64,000 nt of DNA from Nodosilinea sp. FACHB-141 (GCF_014696135.1 NZ_JACJPP010000018.1:62001-126000), one strand, 5' to 3'; counted from the stretch's first letter, positions 17,369 through 26,650 are shown. Made by a program: numbers and translations. Notes: generated from the sequence alone by a model not told the origin.

Positions 17369-18175
17369 ATGATTCAGAGCATTCAGAAAACAACGTTTAG
17401 CTCAGCCGATTTGGACCAACTTGCAGAAGACTTAAACCGAGATGGAATCTGCATCATTCGCGGGCTGTTCGATCGCGCCCTGATTGACGAATGGAAAGCC
17501 GCCTTTGATGCCCTATTTCAGAAGCGGCAGCAACAACCGGGCGGTGTCGCTCCTAGGGGTACTGCGCGCGGCTATGTGACTCTGCCCTGGGTTGCCCCCT
17601 TCGCCAACCCCGAAGTCTTTGCTAACCCAACCATTCTGGGCATCCTCGATCGCGTTTTTTATCAAGAATATAAGCTGGTGCAACTGGCCGCCGATATTCC
17701 CATGCAGGGGTCGGAATATCAGGACATTCACCGCGATTTTCGCCCCCTCTTTTCTGACCAAATTGTGACACCGCTCTATGCCCTGGCAATCAACTTTCCC
17801 CTAGTCGAAGTCACCGCCGACAACGGCCCCTTTGAGATGGCGCGGGGGACCCATGTGATTTCCCGTGAAGAAGGGTTAGTCAAACTTCGAGCGGGCGAAA
17901 TTGAGATGGAGCAATTTCATATGCAGCTGGGAGATGTGATGGTGCGATCGCCCCTGGCTCTCCACCGCGGCACTCCAAATATTACTCCCGAACCCCGCCC
18001 CATGATAGTGATGGGCTACGTCATGCACTGGCTTCACACCCATAAGGTAGATTTAACCCTGGAGCAGGGCTATTACAATAAGTTGTCACCGCAACAGCAG
18101 CAGTTGCTCCGGTGCAACACCGTAGAACAGTTAGCCGACAACGCCACGGAAACCTACGTAAAGTTCGAATATTAG
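17369..18175 (+). CDS. Phytanoyl-CoA dioxygenase (PhyH) family oxygenase
   Basis: A 268-residue Fe(II)/2-oxoglutarate dioxygenase. The iron facial triad is His121 and Asp123 (IHRDF) and distal His199 (LHRGTPN); an Arg in EPRPMIV about ten residues on would bind 2-oxoglutarate. PhyH enzymes hydroxylate small molecules, lipids or natural products, and the substrate cannot be predicted. It lies between the MBL gene and a GH43 gene, followed by the perfect inverted repeat at 18191-18241. An ATG at 17369 fits the domain start. Confidence 0.85.
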   Translation: MIQSIQKTTFSSADLDQLAEDLNRDGICIIRGLFDRALIDEWKAAFDALFQKRQQQPGGVAPRGTARGYVTLPWVAPFANPEVFANPTILGILDRVFYQEYKLVQLAADIPMQGSEYQDIHRDFRPLFSDQIVTPLYALAINFPLVEVTADNGPFEMARGTHVISREEGLVKLRAGEIEMEQFHMQLGDVMVRSPLALHRGTPNITPEPRPMIVMGYVMHWLHTHKVDLTLEQGYYNKLSPQQQQLLRCNTVEQLADNATETYVKFEY

Positions 18176-18190
18176 TCACGGGAGGCGCGA

Positions 18191-18241
18191 GTTTAGCGAT
18201 CGCAGGAGGTTGTTGAGCGCTACCTCCTGCGATCGCTAAAC
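18191..18241. repeat. Perfect 20-bp inverted repeat with HIP1 in both arms
   Basis: Arms 18191-18210 and 18222-18241 are exact reverse complements over 20 bases with an 11-base loop (TGTTGAGCGCT). Each arm contains the HIP1 octamer GCGATCGC next to AGGAGG or CCTCCT. No T run follows. It starts 15 bases after the PhyH stop and ends 18 bases before the GH43 start, so it may end the first transcript or control the second. Confidence 0.85.
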
Positions 18242-18259
18242 CCTAGCCCCGGTTCAACA

Positions 18260-19246
18260 ATGGCTCCGCAAACCTACACCAATCCGGTCTACCCAGAGTA
18301 TTTTGCCGATCCATTCGTGTGGCAGTACCAGGGGATTTATTATGCGATCGGCACGGGGCCAGCAGAAGCGGCTGGAGAGGTGGATGAGCTGCACAAGCGG
18401 CGAGTCTTTCCACTACTGACATCCGAGGATTTGATCCAGTGGCAACCTGCCGGGAATGCTCTGCTGCGGCCTGATCCCGCCTTGGGGGATAACTTTTGGG
18501 CACCGGAAGTGGCTTACCACGAAGGCATCTTCTATCTTTACTACTCCGTAGGGCATGGGGATAAAAACCATCAGCTGCGGGTCGCCACCAGCATTGACCC
18601 TCTCGGGCCTTTTCAAGATGTCGGCGGGTCGTTAATTGATCCCAATTCCTGTGCGTTTGCCATTGATCCCAGCCCCTTTCAGGATGACGATGGGCAGTGG
18701 TATCTCTTCTATGCTCAGGATTTTTTAGATACGGAAGCAGGGGTGCGGGCGGGCACGGCACTAGTGGTCGATCGCCTCTCAACCATGACCACCCTCGCTG
18801 GAGAACCCAAAGTCGTTCTGCGGGCGCGGCACGATTGGCAACGGTTTTTGGCCGATCGCCCTATGTACGGTGGCACCTACGATTGGCATACCTTAGAAGG
18901 CCCCTGCGTGCGTAAGCATGGCGATCGCTACTACTGCTTTTACAGCGGTGGCCGGTGGGAAACCGAGAGCTATGGCGTTGACTATGGCGTGGCCAATCAC
19001 GTTTTGGGGCCCTATTCAGATGCGGGGAATGAGCAGGGGCCACGGGTGTTGCGATCGCATCCTAGCTATGTTTTAGGTCCGGGACATAACTCGATCGCCC
19101 TGCATCCTGACAACTCCACTGAATACGTGGTTTACCATGCCTGGGATCCCGAGATGACGGCACGGCGAATGTGCATCGATCGGCTGCTTTGGACAGCAGA
19201 AGGACCTCGCTGTTACGGTCCAACCTGGACACCACAAGACATTTAA
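18260..19246 (+). CDS. Glycoside hydrolase family 43 protein
   Basis: A 328-residue single-domain five-bladed propeller. The GH43 catalytic set is present: base Asp17 (YFADPFV), pKa modulator Asp136 (AIDPSPF) and acid Glu213 (LEGPCV). The family contains arabinanases, arabinofuranosidases, xylosidases and exo-galactanases. There is no signal peptide, so it should act on imported oligosaccharides or internal glycans. The galactose setting makes a galactan or arabinogalactan fragment attractive, but this is inference. The ATG at 18260 gives the expected start about 15 residues before the first catalytic Asp. Confidence 0.85.
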   Translation: MAPQTYTNPVYPEYFADPFVWQYQGIYYAIGTGPAEAAGEVDELHKRRVFPLLTSEDLIQWQPAGNALLRPDPALGDNFWAPEVAYHEGIFYLYYSVGHGDKNHQLRVATSIDPLGPFQDVGGSLIDPNSCAFAIDPSPFQDDDGQWYLFYAQDFLDTEAGVRAGTALVVDRLSTMTTLAGEPKVVLRARHDWQRFLADRPMYGGTYDWHTLEGPCVRKHGDRYYCFYSGGRWETESYGVDYGVANHVLGPYSDAGNEQGPRVLRSHPSYVLGPGHNSIALHPDNSTEYVVYHAWDPEMTARRMCIDRLLWTAEGPRCYGPTWTPQDI

Positions 19247-19273
19247 GAAATTGGGTTTAAGCAGGGTATTGAA

Positions 19274-19612
19274 ATGCTATCAAACGTAACTACGGGTAAC
19301 GCCTACAGCGATGGGGAAGAAAAGCGAGGGTGGTTTGTCGGCTCGTTTGTCACCCCATCTATTAGCCCCCGCGCCACCTCGGCAGTGGAAGTGAAATGGG
19401 GCGTTCATAAGGCGGGCGACTGCCGCCCCGAGTGGACAGACCCGGCTGAAACCACCACCCTCTCCGTTCTGATTAGCGGTCGGTTTTGTCTACAGTTTCC
19501 CGATGGTGAAACCGTCCTGGCCACACAGGGAGATTACGCTCTCTGGCTGCCCGGCATTGCTCACTTTTGGCGGGCAGAAGAAGATTCTGTGGTGCTGACC
19601 GTTCGATGGTAA
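19274..19612 (+). CDS. Small cupin-like protein
   Basis: A 112-residue protein shaped like a single cupin barrel: VLISGRFCLQFPDGE, then GDYALWLPGIAHFWRAEEDS. The first cupin motif is not a clean HxH...E...; the second has the Pro-Gly-x-x-H of cupin motif 2. It may bind a metal or a sugar acid, or only share the fold. It starts 27 bases after the GH43 stop, so is probably co-transcribed. No close family name comes to mind. Confidence 0.65.
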   Translation: MLSNVTTGNAYSDGEEKRGWFVGSFVTPSISPRATSAVEVKWGVHKAGDCRPEWTDPAETTTLSVLISGRFCLQFPDGETVLATQGDYALWLPGIAHFWRAEEDSVVLTVRW

Positions 19613-19783
19613 ACGGACGGGCCAGAGGCCCATTCCACAAGAGAGAGCATTTGAGCCTTGGGGATCTCAAGGGCAGTTTTTGTGGGATAGCCGTCCCGAC
19701 TGTCCACTCTTCAGCAACCCAAGCCTTACCGCAGCCCTCAACCCTCTCGAATCCCTCTAAGGATTGGGCCACTATAGAAGCAA

Positions 19784-20791
19784 TTAGGGGCGATCGCTAC
19801 CATGCCGCTTCTGATGCCATTGCCACGCATGGGTGAGAATTGTGTCGAGATCAGCATACTGGGGTTGCCATTCTAAAACACTGCGAGCCTTATCGCTGCT
19901 GCCAACCAAAGTGGGGGGATCACCAGGGCGTCGATGGCGCTCTACCACCTGAATCTCCCGTTGCGTTACCCGACGAGCCGCTTCGATCACCTCACGAACA
20001 GAGAAACCGCTCCCGTTGCCTAAATTAAACACATCACTGTTGCCGCCGTTTAGCAGATATTGCAAACCCAAAACGTGAGCCTGGGCCAAATCTGCAACAT
20101 GAATATAGTCGCGAACGCAGGTACCATCAGGGGTAGGATAATCTGTGCCGAAGATAGCAATGCTTTCCAGCTTGCCCAGTGCTGCCAACAGCACCAGCGG
20201 AATAAGGTGGGTTTCCGGCGCATGGTCTTCGCCTAATCGTCCATCGGGATCGGCTCCTGCCGCATTGAAGTAGCGAAAGCGAACCGACTTTACCCCATAG
20301 GCTGCATCAAAATCTGCCAGCATCCGCTCCACCATTTGTTTGCTGGTGGCGTAGGGGCTCATGGGCTCTTGGGGATGGTCTTCGGTGATGGGCACAAACT
20401 TGGGAGTGCCATACAGCGCGCAGGTAGACGAAAATACCAATTGCTTCACCGAAGCCGCAACCATTGCCTCTAAAAGCGTTAACGTTCCGGCCACATTATT
20501 GCGATAGTACTTGCCGGGATCGGTGACCGATTCCCCCACAGCAATGTAGGCGGCGAAGTGCATTACAGCGGCAATCGGGTAAGTGGAAAAGAGGTGATCG
20601 AGGAAGGGGCGATCGCTAATGTCGCCTACCACTACTTTTACCTGCAATTCCTGCTCCACAAGCTCCTGATGGCCATTCGATAAGTTATCCAGCACCAACA
20701 GGTCATACCCTGCCTGCTGCAAAGCTAGGGCTGCATGGGAGCCAATATATCCCGCCCCTCCCGTCACTAAAATCATCGATTTTTCAGGCAT
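19784..20791 (-). CDS. galE: UDP-glucose 4-epimerase
   Basis: A 335-residue extended-SDR epimerase that interconverts UDP-glucose and UDP-galactose with bound NAD. TGGAGYIGSH near residue 11 is the NAD loop; the catalytic YATSK (YxxxK) and preceding SSTCALYG follow, and FNAAGADPDGRLGEDH and RDYIHVADLA are GalE signatures. A GTG four codons upstream extends the frame, but the ATG at 20791 gives the standard length. It is on the opposite strand from galT/galK and not in the operon. It supplies UDP-galactose both for catabolism and for the mutase encoded at 23 kb. Confidence 0.95.
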   Translation of the reverse strand: MPEKSMILVTGGAGYIGSHAALALQQAGYDLLVLDNLSNGHQELVEQELQVKVVVGDISDRPFLDHLFSTYPIAAVMHFAAYIAVGESVTDPGKYYRNNVAGTLTLLEAMVAASVKQLVFSSTCALYGTPKFVPITEDHPQEPMSPYATSKQMVERMLADFDAAYGVKSVRFRYFNAAGADPDGRLGEDHAPETHLIPLVLLAALGKLESIAIFGTDYPTPDGTCVRDYIHVADLAQAHVLGLQYLLNGGNSDVFNLGNGSGFSVREVIEAARRVTQREIQVVERHRRPGDPPTLVGSSDKARSVLEWQPQYADLDTILTHAWQWHQKRHGSDRP

Positions 20792-21691
20792 GGTAGTCCC
20801 CACATTTGAATGACGTTTTCAACCGTCTTTAGAGAGATTTTATAATCCAAAAAATATCTGTTCGTTGCAACCAAAGCTCATTTAAGCTTAAAAAGAACCA
20901 ACGTCAAGAATAAAAGTTAACACACAAATTCTTGCGCTCATCCTATGTTTATCCCAAGAAAGCTAGAGAAATGGATACAGTCTCTAAAGAACGAACAGGC
21001 CTTTAATTAACTTTAAGAATCTACCATTTCTATGAAGGTTATTGATAAGCCCTTAGGCTTAACTCAATAGAATAGTAAAAAACAGCCGCGTATTCCTCTA
21101 ACTCTAGAAGTAATTGCTCAATGCGGTAGCCGATCGATTTGAGGTGGGTAAGGACACGACGCATCATCAAAAGTAAAGCTTCTTCGCCGTTTTTCCGTCT
21201 TGACAAGCGATCGCACGTAGGCGAACTAGTTCGGCCTCACTGAGAGCAAAAAACCATAGTCACTTTTCAGCGGATCGCGCTCAAACAACTGCTGCGATCG
21301 TTAATAAATCAGCGCATTGTTGTAGCGCAAATGAGCTACCAAACTTCCCGCAGATAGCGACTCTCGTTAGCCTAGTTGAGCAATCACCTCTAGAAATAAC
21401 AGTCTATGTAGCAGAGATACATTACTTTTGGCTCTTTAAACTTCTACCCAAAGAGATGTTCCCAGTAGAAACAAACCCCCTACTCTGTAGGTGTCAGCCC
21501 CACTAGATATCTTTAGCAATGCCTGAAGTGGTGGCTAAGAGCAAATATCTTGCGGAATTGAGAAATTGATTGTTTGCAATGGATAGCTGTGCAAGCTATG
21601 GAATTTCATCAGGATTTCGCCTGTATTAGCTCCAAGAATAGACCACGATTTGGAAACGTTAGCTTGTTAAGCCTGCAAATTGGGAGGTAAA
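20792..21691. other. Gene-poor region with decayed coding sequence
   Basis: A 900-bp gap upstream of both galE and the glycosyltransferase operon. The part next to galE (20800-21060) is AT-rich and probably holds its promoter. Between about 21060 and 21390 the minus strand shows broken open segments, listed separately. No complete gene is supported. Confidence 0.5.
21060..21390 (-). pseudogene. Possible decayed gene remnant, family unknown
   Basis: The minus strand carries three protein-like segments in changing frames: one with SLVAHLRYNNALIY then, after an in-frame stop, RSQQLFERDPLKSDYG; one with FFALSEAELVRLRAIACQDG; and one with LLLMMRRVLTHLKSIGYRI leading into a Leu/Glu-rich helix and a stop near 21040. 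Read together they look like one protein broken by stops and frameshifts. I cannot name the family, and chance open segments remain possible. Confidence 0.3.
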
Positions 21692-23038
21692 ATGTCGACC
21701 CACTATATTTCAGAGAGCTATTTAAATAGAAAGCTATCCGATAAAAGATCGATAGAAGATCAGCCCAGTTTAGAAGAGCAAAGTGCTGCATCCCTCGGCT
21801 TACGATGGCCTGAAGGTACGAAACTAGAAGCCTCAGCGCCTGGAGCATCAGATTTAATTTGCTTTTCTCATCTGCGATGGGACTTTGTATATCAGCGGCC
21901 CCAACATCTGCTCAACCGTTGTGCTCAGGCACGCCGCGTTTTTATCGTAGAGGAGCCGATCGCCGTTTCTGAAGAGACTTCCTATCTCGACATTAGCAAG
22001 CGTGATTGTGGGGTCTGGATTGTTGTTCCCCATATGGCCGAAAGCCTGAGCGACGAAGAATATACGCTCTCTCTGCAACAGTTGCTGAATACCTTGTTTG
22101 CCGAGGCTCAAATTCAACAGCCGATCCTCTGGTATTACACGCCGATGGCGGTGCCGTTTACCCATCATTTGTCTGCCTCCGCTGTAGTGTATGACTGCAT
22201 GGATGAGCTTTCCGCTTTCAAAGGCGCTCATCCTCAACTACAAGCTTGGGAAGCTCGTTTGTTTGAGCTAGCCGACCTCGTATTTACGGGCGGACATAGC
22301 CTCTACGAAGCCAAGCAGCACCAGCATTCGAGTGTCCACGCCTTTCCTAGCAGCATCGACGCAGCTCACTTTGCTCAAGCTCGACAGCCCCTGCCTGAGC
22401 CGCCTGATCAAGCAGATATTCCCCATCCCCGGATGGGATTTTATGGAGTGATCGATGAGCGGCTGGATCTGGAGTTGTTGGATGGAATTGCCCAGGCTCG
22501 GCCTGACTGGCATTTGGTCATGGTTGGCCCAGTCGTCAAAATTGACGAGGCCTCCCTCCCCCAGCGTCCCAATATTCACTATTTGGGGGGCAAATCCTAT
22601 CAAGAATTGCCTCACTATTTAGCCGGTTGGGATGTGGCGCTGCTGCTTTTTGCCCGCAATGAATCGACCCGTTTCATCAGCCCGACCAAAACGCCGGAAT
22701 ACCTGGCTGGTGGAAAACCTGTGGTATCGACCTCGATTCGAGATGTGGTGCGGCCCTACGGCGACGAGAACCTAGTTCACATTGCTGATACGGTGCCGGA
22801 GTTTGTGGAGGCGATCGCCGCTGCTCTTGCCCAGAGCCAGGCTCCTTCCGACTGGCTCGATCGGGTTGATGCCCGGCTGGCTCAAACCTCTTGGGATTTG
22901 ACCTGGCAGGCCATGAATGACCGGATTGAGGAGGCGATCGCCGCCAACGCCCGCAAGACCACCCCGGCCGAGACCACCTCGGCCAAGACCAAATATCCAA
23001 CGGCGATCGCAGCCAACATCGACCAGGTAGCGATCTAA
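21692..23038 (+). CDS. Glycosyltransferase (GT-B fold, family 1/4-like)
   Basis: About 448 residues. An N-terminal tail of roughly 50 residues precedes the GT-B core; DLICFSHLRWDFVYQRPQHLL is typical of this glycosyltransferase group, and the C-terminal donor domain has VMVGPVVKID, IHYLGGKSY and FISPTKTPEYLAGGKPVV with the donor-binding Glu. The ATG at 21692 is preceded by GGGAGG (21682-21687), which rules out the TTG just upstream. It lies 23 bases before glf, so it may use UDP-galactofuranose or build the acceptor. The C terminus is a disordered Thr/Ala/Lys tail. Confidence 0.85.
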   Translation: MSTHYISESYLNRKLSDKRSIEDQPSLEEQSAASLGLRWPEGTKLEASAPGASDLICFSHLRWDFVYQRPQHLLNRCAQARRVFIVEEPIAVSEETSYLDISKRDCGVWIVVPHMAESLSDEEYTLSLQQLLNTLFAEAQIQQPILWYYTPMAVPFTHHLSASAVVYDCMDELSAFKGAHPQLQAWEARLFELADLVFTGGHSLYEAKQHQHSSVHAFPSSIDAAHFAQARQPLPEPPDQADIPHPRMGFYGVIDERLDLELLDGIAQARPDWHLVMVGPVVKIDEASLPQRPNIHYLGGKSYQELPHYLAGWDVALLLFARNESTRFISPTKTPEYLAGGKPVVSTSIRDVVRPYGDENLVHIADTVPEFVEAIAAALAQSQAPSDWLDRVDARLAQTSWDLTWQAMNDRIEEAIAANARKTTPAETTSAKTKYPTAIAANIDQVAI

Positions 23039-23061
23039 TTTTCACTGCAAGGAGTAGCCCC

Positions 23062-24324
23062 ATGTTTGACTATTTAATTGTTGGTGCTGGATTTGCCGGC
23101 AGTGTTTTAGCAGAGCGCTTAGCAACTCAGCAAAACAAAAAAGTTCTGATTGTAGACACTCGCAACCACATTGGTGGCAACGCCTACGATCACTACAACG
23201 AAGACGGGATTTTGGTGCATAAATATGGCCCCCACATCTTCCACACCAACTCCCGCGATGTGTTTGAATATTTGTCCCTCTTTACCGAGTGGCGACGCTA
23301 CGAGCACCGAGTTTTAGCCAGCGTAGATGGTCAATTAGTCCCGATTCCCATCAATCTGGACACCATCAACAAGCTATATGGGCTGAAGCTGACCGCCTTT
23401 GAAGTTGAGGAATTTTTAGCCTCCCTCGCTGAAACTAAAGACTACATTCGCACCTCTGAAGATGTAGTGGTAAGCAAAGTGGGTCGAGAGCTCTACGAAA
23501 AGTTCTTCCGCAACTACACCCGCAAACAGTGGGGCGTTGATCCCTCCGAATTAGATAAGTCCGTTACCGCTCGCGTTCCCACCCGCACCAACCGGGACGA
23601 TCGCTACTTCACCGATACTTATCAGGCTATGCCGCTCCACGGCTACACCCGCATGTTTGAGCAGATGTTGGCGCATCCCAACATCAAGATCATGCTCAAC
23701 ACCGATTACCGGGAAATTCAGGATGTCATTCCCTACAAGGAAATGATTTATACCGGCCCAGTGGATGGCTTCTTTGATTATTGCTACGGCAAGCTGCCCT
23801 ACCGCTCCCTCGAATTCAAACATGAAACGCTGAACGAGGAAGTGCATCAGCCCCAGGCCGTTATCAACTATCCCAACGAGCACCTCTATACCCGGGTCAC
23901 CGAGTTCAAATACTTGACCGGGCAAGAACATCTCAAGACCAGTATTGTCTACGAATATCCCCAGGCCGAAGGCGATCCGTACTATCCCGTACCGCGCCCC
24001 GAAAATGCCGAACTTTACAAGCAGTACAAAGCTTTAGCCGATGCCGAACCGGGGGTTCACTTTGTAGGAAGGCTCGCCACCTATAAGTACTACAACATGG
24101 ATCAGGTGGTCGCTCAGGCCTTGGCACTCCATGCCCAGCTATCTAACCGCTCCAGCTGGCACCCCAGGGAAGAAAGCCTGCCGGCAAAGCAGCCTGTTGT
24201 TCCGATGTCGAATGGCAACGGCAATGGCAATGGCTCCTTCAAGGCTGTTTCCAGCAATGGCTCTAGCCGTTCTGCTACCCCTGTGGCGGCAGGCAAAACC
24301 GAAACAAATGGTAAATCTCGTTGA
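23062..24324 (+). CDS. glf: UDP-galactopyranose mutase
   Basis: A 420-residue flavoenzyme that converts UDP-galactopyranose to UDP-galactofuranose. The FAD loop VGAGFAGSVLAERL is at residues 7-20, followed by NHIGGNAYDHYNEDG and KYGPHIFHTN, all mutase signatures; later Arg/Tyr-rich segments (FFRNYTRKQWGVDP, VGRLATYKYYNMDQV) fit the substrate site. The core ends near residue 375. The last 45 residues are a Ser/Asn/Gly-rich tail (NGNGNGNGS) not needed for the fold. It sits between a glycosyltransferase and the GH1-RmlD fusion, overlapping the latter's possible TTG start. Confidence 0.95.
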   Translation: MFDYLIVGAGFAGSVLAERLATQQNKKVLIVDTRNHIGGNAYDHYNEDGILVHKYGPHIFHTNSRDVFEYLSLFTEWRRYEHRVLASVDGQLVPIPINLDTINKLYGLKLTAFEVEEFLASLAETKDYIRTSEDVVVSKVGRELYEKFFRNYTRKQWGVDPSELDKSVTARVPTRTNRDDRYFTDTYQAMPLHGYTRMFEQMLAHPNIKIMLNTDYREIQDVIPYKEMIYTGPVDGFFDYCYGKLPYRSLEFKHETLNEEVHQPQAVINYPNEHLYTRVTEFKYLTGQEHLKTSIVYEYPQAEGDPYYPVPRPENAELYKQYKALADAEPGVHFVGRLATYKYYNMDQVVAQALALHAQLSNRSSWHPREESLPAKQPVVPMSNGNGNGNGSFKAVSSNGSSRSATPVAAGKTETNGKSR

Positions 24325-24341
24325 GCAATAGTGAGCGTGTG

Positions 24342-26603
24342 ATGAGTGCAGACCAGATGTTACCCAAGCTGGAACTTTGGGGTGGCGTTGAATGTACTGT
24401 GAACCGGGTGGGCGATCGCTATTTTGATCAGCTCCAGCGCAATGGTCACGATACCCGCATCGAAGACCTCGACTGCTTTGCCAACCTGGGCATCCAGGCT
24501 ATTCGCTACCCGATTCTTTGGGAACGCACAGCCCCCAATGGCCCAGAGCAAGCCGACTGGAGCTGGGCAGACGAGCGATTAGCGTACCTAGACGATATTG
24601 GGATTCGTCCCATTGTTGGCCTAGTACACCACGGCAGCGGTCCACCTCACACCAGCTTGCTAGACCCGGAGTTCGCCAACGGCCTGGCTGAGTTTGCCCA
24701 GGCCGTTGCCACCCGCTACCCCTGGCTGGAATATTACACCCCAGTCAATGAACCTCTGACCACCGCCCGCTTCAGCGGGCTGTATGGCCACTGGTATCCC
24801 CATGCCCAGGACGATCGCAGCTTTATTCGAGCGTTGATCAACCAATGCCGTGGGGTTGCCCTATCCATGGAGGCCATTCGTCGCGTTAACCCGGCGGCGA
24901 AGTTGGTGCAGACCGAAGACCTGGGTAAGGTTTTTGGTACACCGCTGTTGAGTTATCAGGTTGCCTTTGAAAATGCGCGGCGATGGCTATCCTTTGATCT
25001 GCTCTGCGGCCGGGTAGATCGGAGCCACGAGCTATGGGACTATTTGCGTCAGAGCGGAACTGAGGAATCGGATTTAGACTGGTTTCTCGATCATCCCTGC
25101 CCGCCCGATATTTTTGGCATTAACCGCTACTTGACCAGCGATCGCTTCCTAGATGAACGGCTCGATCGCTACCCAATCCACACCCACGGCGGCAACGGGC
25201 GGCATCAATACGCCGATGTGGAAGCCGTTCGGGTCTGTGAGGAAGGCATTTGTCCTCCCGAGACTTTGCTAAAGGAAGTCTGGGAACGCTACCACCAGCC
25301 CATCGCTGTCACCGAGGTTCACCTAGGCTGCACCCGCGAGGAACAACTGCGCTGGCTTAAGGAAATTTGGGATGCCGCTCAGCACCTGCGCCAGGAGGGG
25401 GTAGACCTGCGGGCCGTCACCGCCTGGTCACTTCTTGGTGCCTACGACTGGAACAGCCTCGTTACCCGCGACGAGTGCTTTTACGAGCCGGGCGTCTTTG
25501 ACGTGCGTCCCCCATGCAGCAGCACGCTGCAATCGCCCTCACCCCGCCCCACAGCGATCGCCACCATGCTCCGCCACCTCTCCCACGGCGAGCCCTACAA
25601 TCATCCCCTCCTGGAAGTTCCCGGCTGGTGGCAGCGGAGCGATCGGCTTCTCTATCCCCCTATTTCCTGTTTCCATACCCACACCTCAGAAGATTCTGCT
25701 AATTTCCCATCTACCCACTCACTCACCCACCCATCTACCCATCCACCCATCACCCCATCACCCCTCCTGATCACCGGAGCGACCGGCACACTCGGTCAAG
25801 CCTTCGCTCGCATCTGTGACGTACGGGGCATTCCCTACCGCCTGCTGAGTCGACAGGATATGGATGTTACCAATCCAGCCATGGTTGAGCAGGTGCTGAC
25901 GGAGATGCAGCCGTGGGCTGTGATCAATGCGGCGGGTTATGTGCGCGTCGATGATGCAGAGCGGGAGTCTCACCTGTGCCGCAGCATTAACACCGATGGG
26001 GCCGCCATTCTGGCGGAGAGTTGTGCGCAGCGCAATATTGGGCTGATCACCTTTTCCTCAGATCTGGTGTTTGATGGCGATCGCCAACAGCCCTACCTGG
26101 AGAGCGATCCCGTCGCGCCGCTGAATGTCTACGGCCACAGCAAGGCCCAGGCAGAACGTCAGGTGCTACACCACCATCCCGATTCTTTAGTCATTCGCAC
26201 CAGTGCTTTCTTTGGCCCCTGGGACGATCACAACTTCCTGACGATTGCCCTCCGCACCCTGAAGGCGGGGCAGCCCTTTTTAGCAGCGGAGGATGCGATC
26301 GTGTCCCCCACCTATGTTCCCGATCTGGTGAATGCCAGCCTTGACTTGCTGGTTGATGGAGAGCGCGGTATCTGGCACCTAGCTAATCCAGGAGCGATAG
26401 CCTGGGCAGACCTGGCTCGTCAGACGGCGCAGCTTGCCGGAGTAGATGCATCCGCTATTCAACCCTGCTCCACCCAAAGCTTTGGCTATGCGGCATCTCG
26501 CCCCGCTTACAGTGTGCTCAGCAGCGAACGTGGGATTTTGCTGCCAGATCTGGATCGGGCGATCGCCCAGTATTTGCATGAGTGCGATCGGGTTCATGTT
26601 TAG
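24342..26603 (+). CDS. Fusion of GH1-like glycosidase and dTDP-4-dehydrorhamnose reductase-like (RmlD) domain
   Basis: About 753 residues. Residues about 10-420 form a GH1-type TIM barrel with acid/base Glu in TPVNEPL and a nucleophile candidate in AVTEVHLG. Residues about 470-750 are an extended SDR like RmlD: GATGTLG for NAD(P), SSDLVFDG and YGHSK (YxxxK). The 40-residue linker contains a low-complexity Thr/His/Pro tract encoded by short tandem repeats (about 25704-25768). GH1-RmlD fusions exist elsewhere as far as I recall; their reaction is not known to me. TTG at 24321 and GTG at 24339 are alternative starts. It follows glf directly. Confidence 0.85.
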   Translation: MSADQMLPKLELWGGVECTVNRVGDRYFDQLQRNGHDTRIEDLDCFANLGIQAIRYPILWERTAPNGPEQADWSWADERLAYLDDIGIRPIVGLVHHGSGPPHTSLLDPEFANGLAEFAQAVATRYPWLEYYTPVNEPLTTARFSGLYGHWYPHAQDDRSFIRALINQCRGVALSMEAIRRVNPAAKLVQTEDLGKVFGTPLLSYQVAFENARRWLSFDLLCGRVDRSHELWDYLRQSGTEESDLDWFLDHPCPPDIFGINRYLTSDRFLDERLDRYPIHTHGGNGRHQYADVEAVRVCEEGICPPETLLKEVWERYHQPIAVTEVHLGCTREEQLRWLKEIWDAAQHLRQEGVDLRAVTAWSLLGAYDWNSLVTRDECFYEPGVFDVRPPCSSTLQSPSPRPTAIATMLRHLSHGEPYNHPLLEVPGWWQRSDRLLYPPISCFHTHTSEDSANFPSTHSLTHPSTHPPITPSPLLITGATGTLGQAFARICDVRGIPYRLLSRQDMDVTNPAMVEQVLTEMQPWAVINAAGYVRVDDAERESHLCRSINTDGAAILAESCAQRNIGLITFSSDLVFDGDRQQPYLESDPVAPLNVYGHSKAQAERQVLHHHPDSLVIRTSAFFGPWDDHNFLTIALRTLKAGQPFLAAEDAIVSPTYVPDLVNASLDLLVDGERGIWHLANPGAIAWADLARQTAQLAGVDASAIQPCSTQSFGYAASRPAYSVLSSERGILLPDLDRAIAQYLHECDRVHV
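25704..25768 (+). repeat. Short tandem repeats (CCCATCTA/CCCATCC type) within the fusion linker
   Basis: Degenerate 7-9 bp units such as CCCATCTAC, CCACTCACTCA, CCCATCCAC and CCCATCACC run through the linker of the GH1-RmlD gene and stay in frame. They resemble the short tandemly repeated sequences common between genes in filamentous cyanobacteria. Confidence 0.7.
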
Positions 26604-26650
26604 GGATTTCGGCTTCGTGTCTTGCTTGATAAACCACTAGCGGCTCAACA

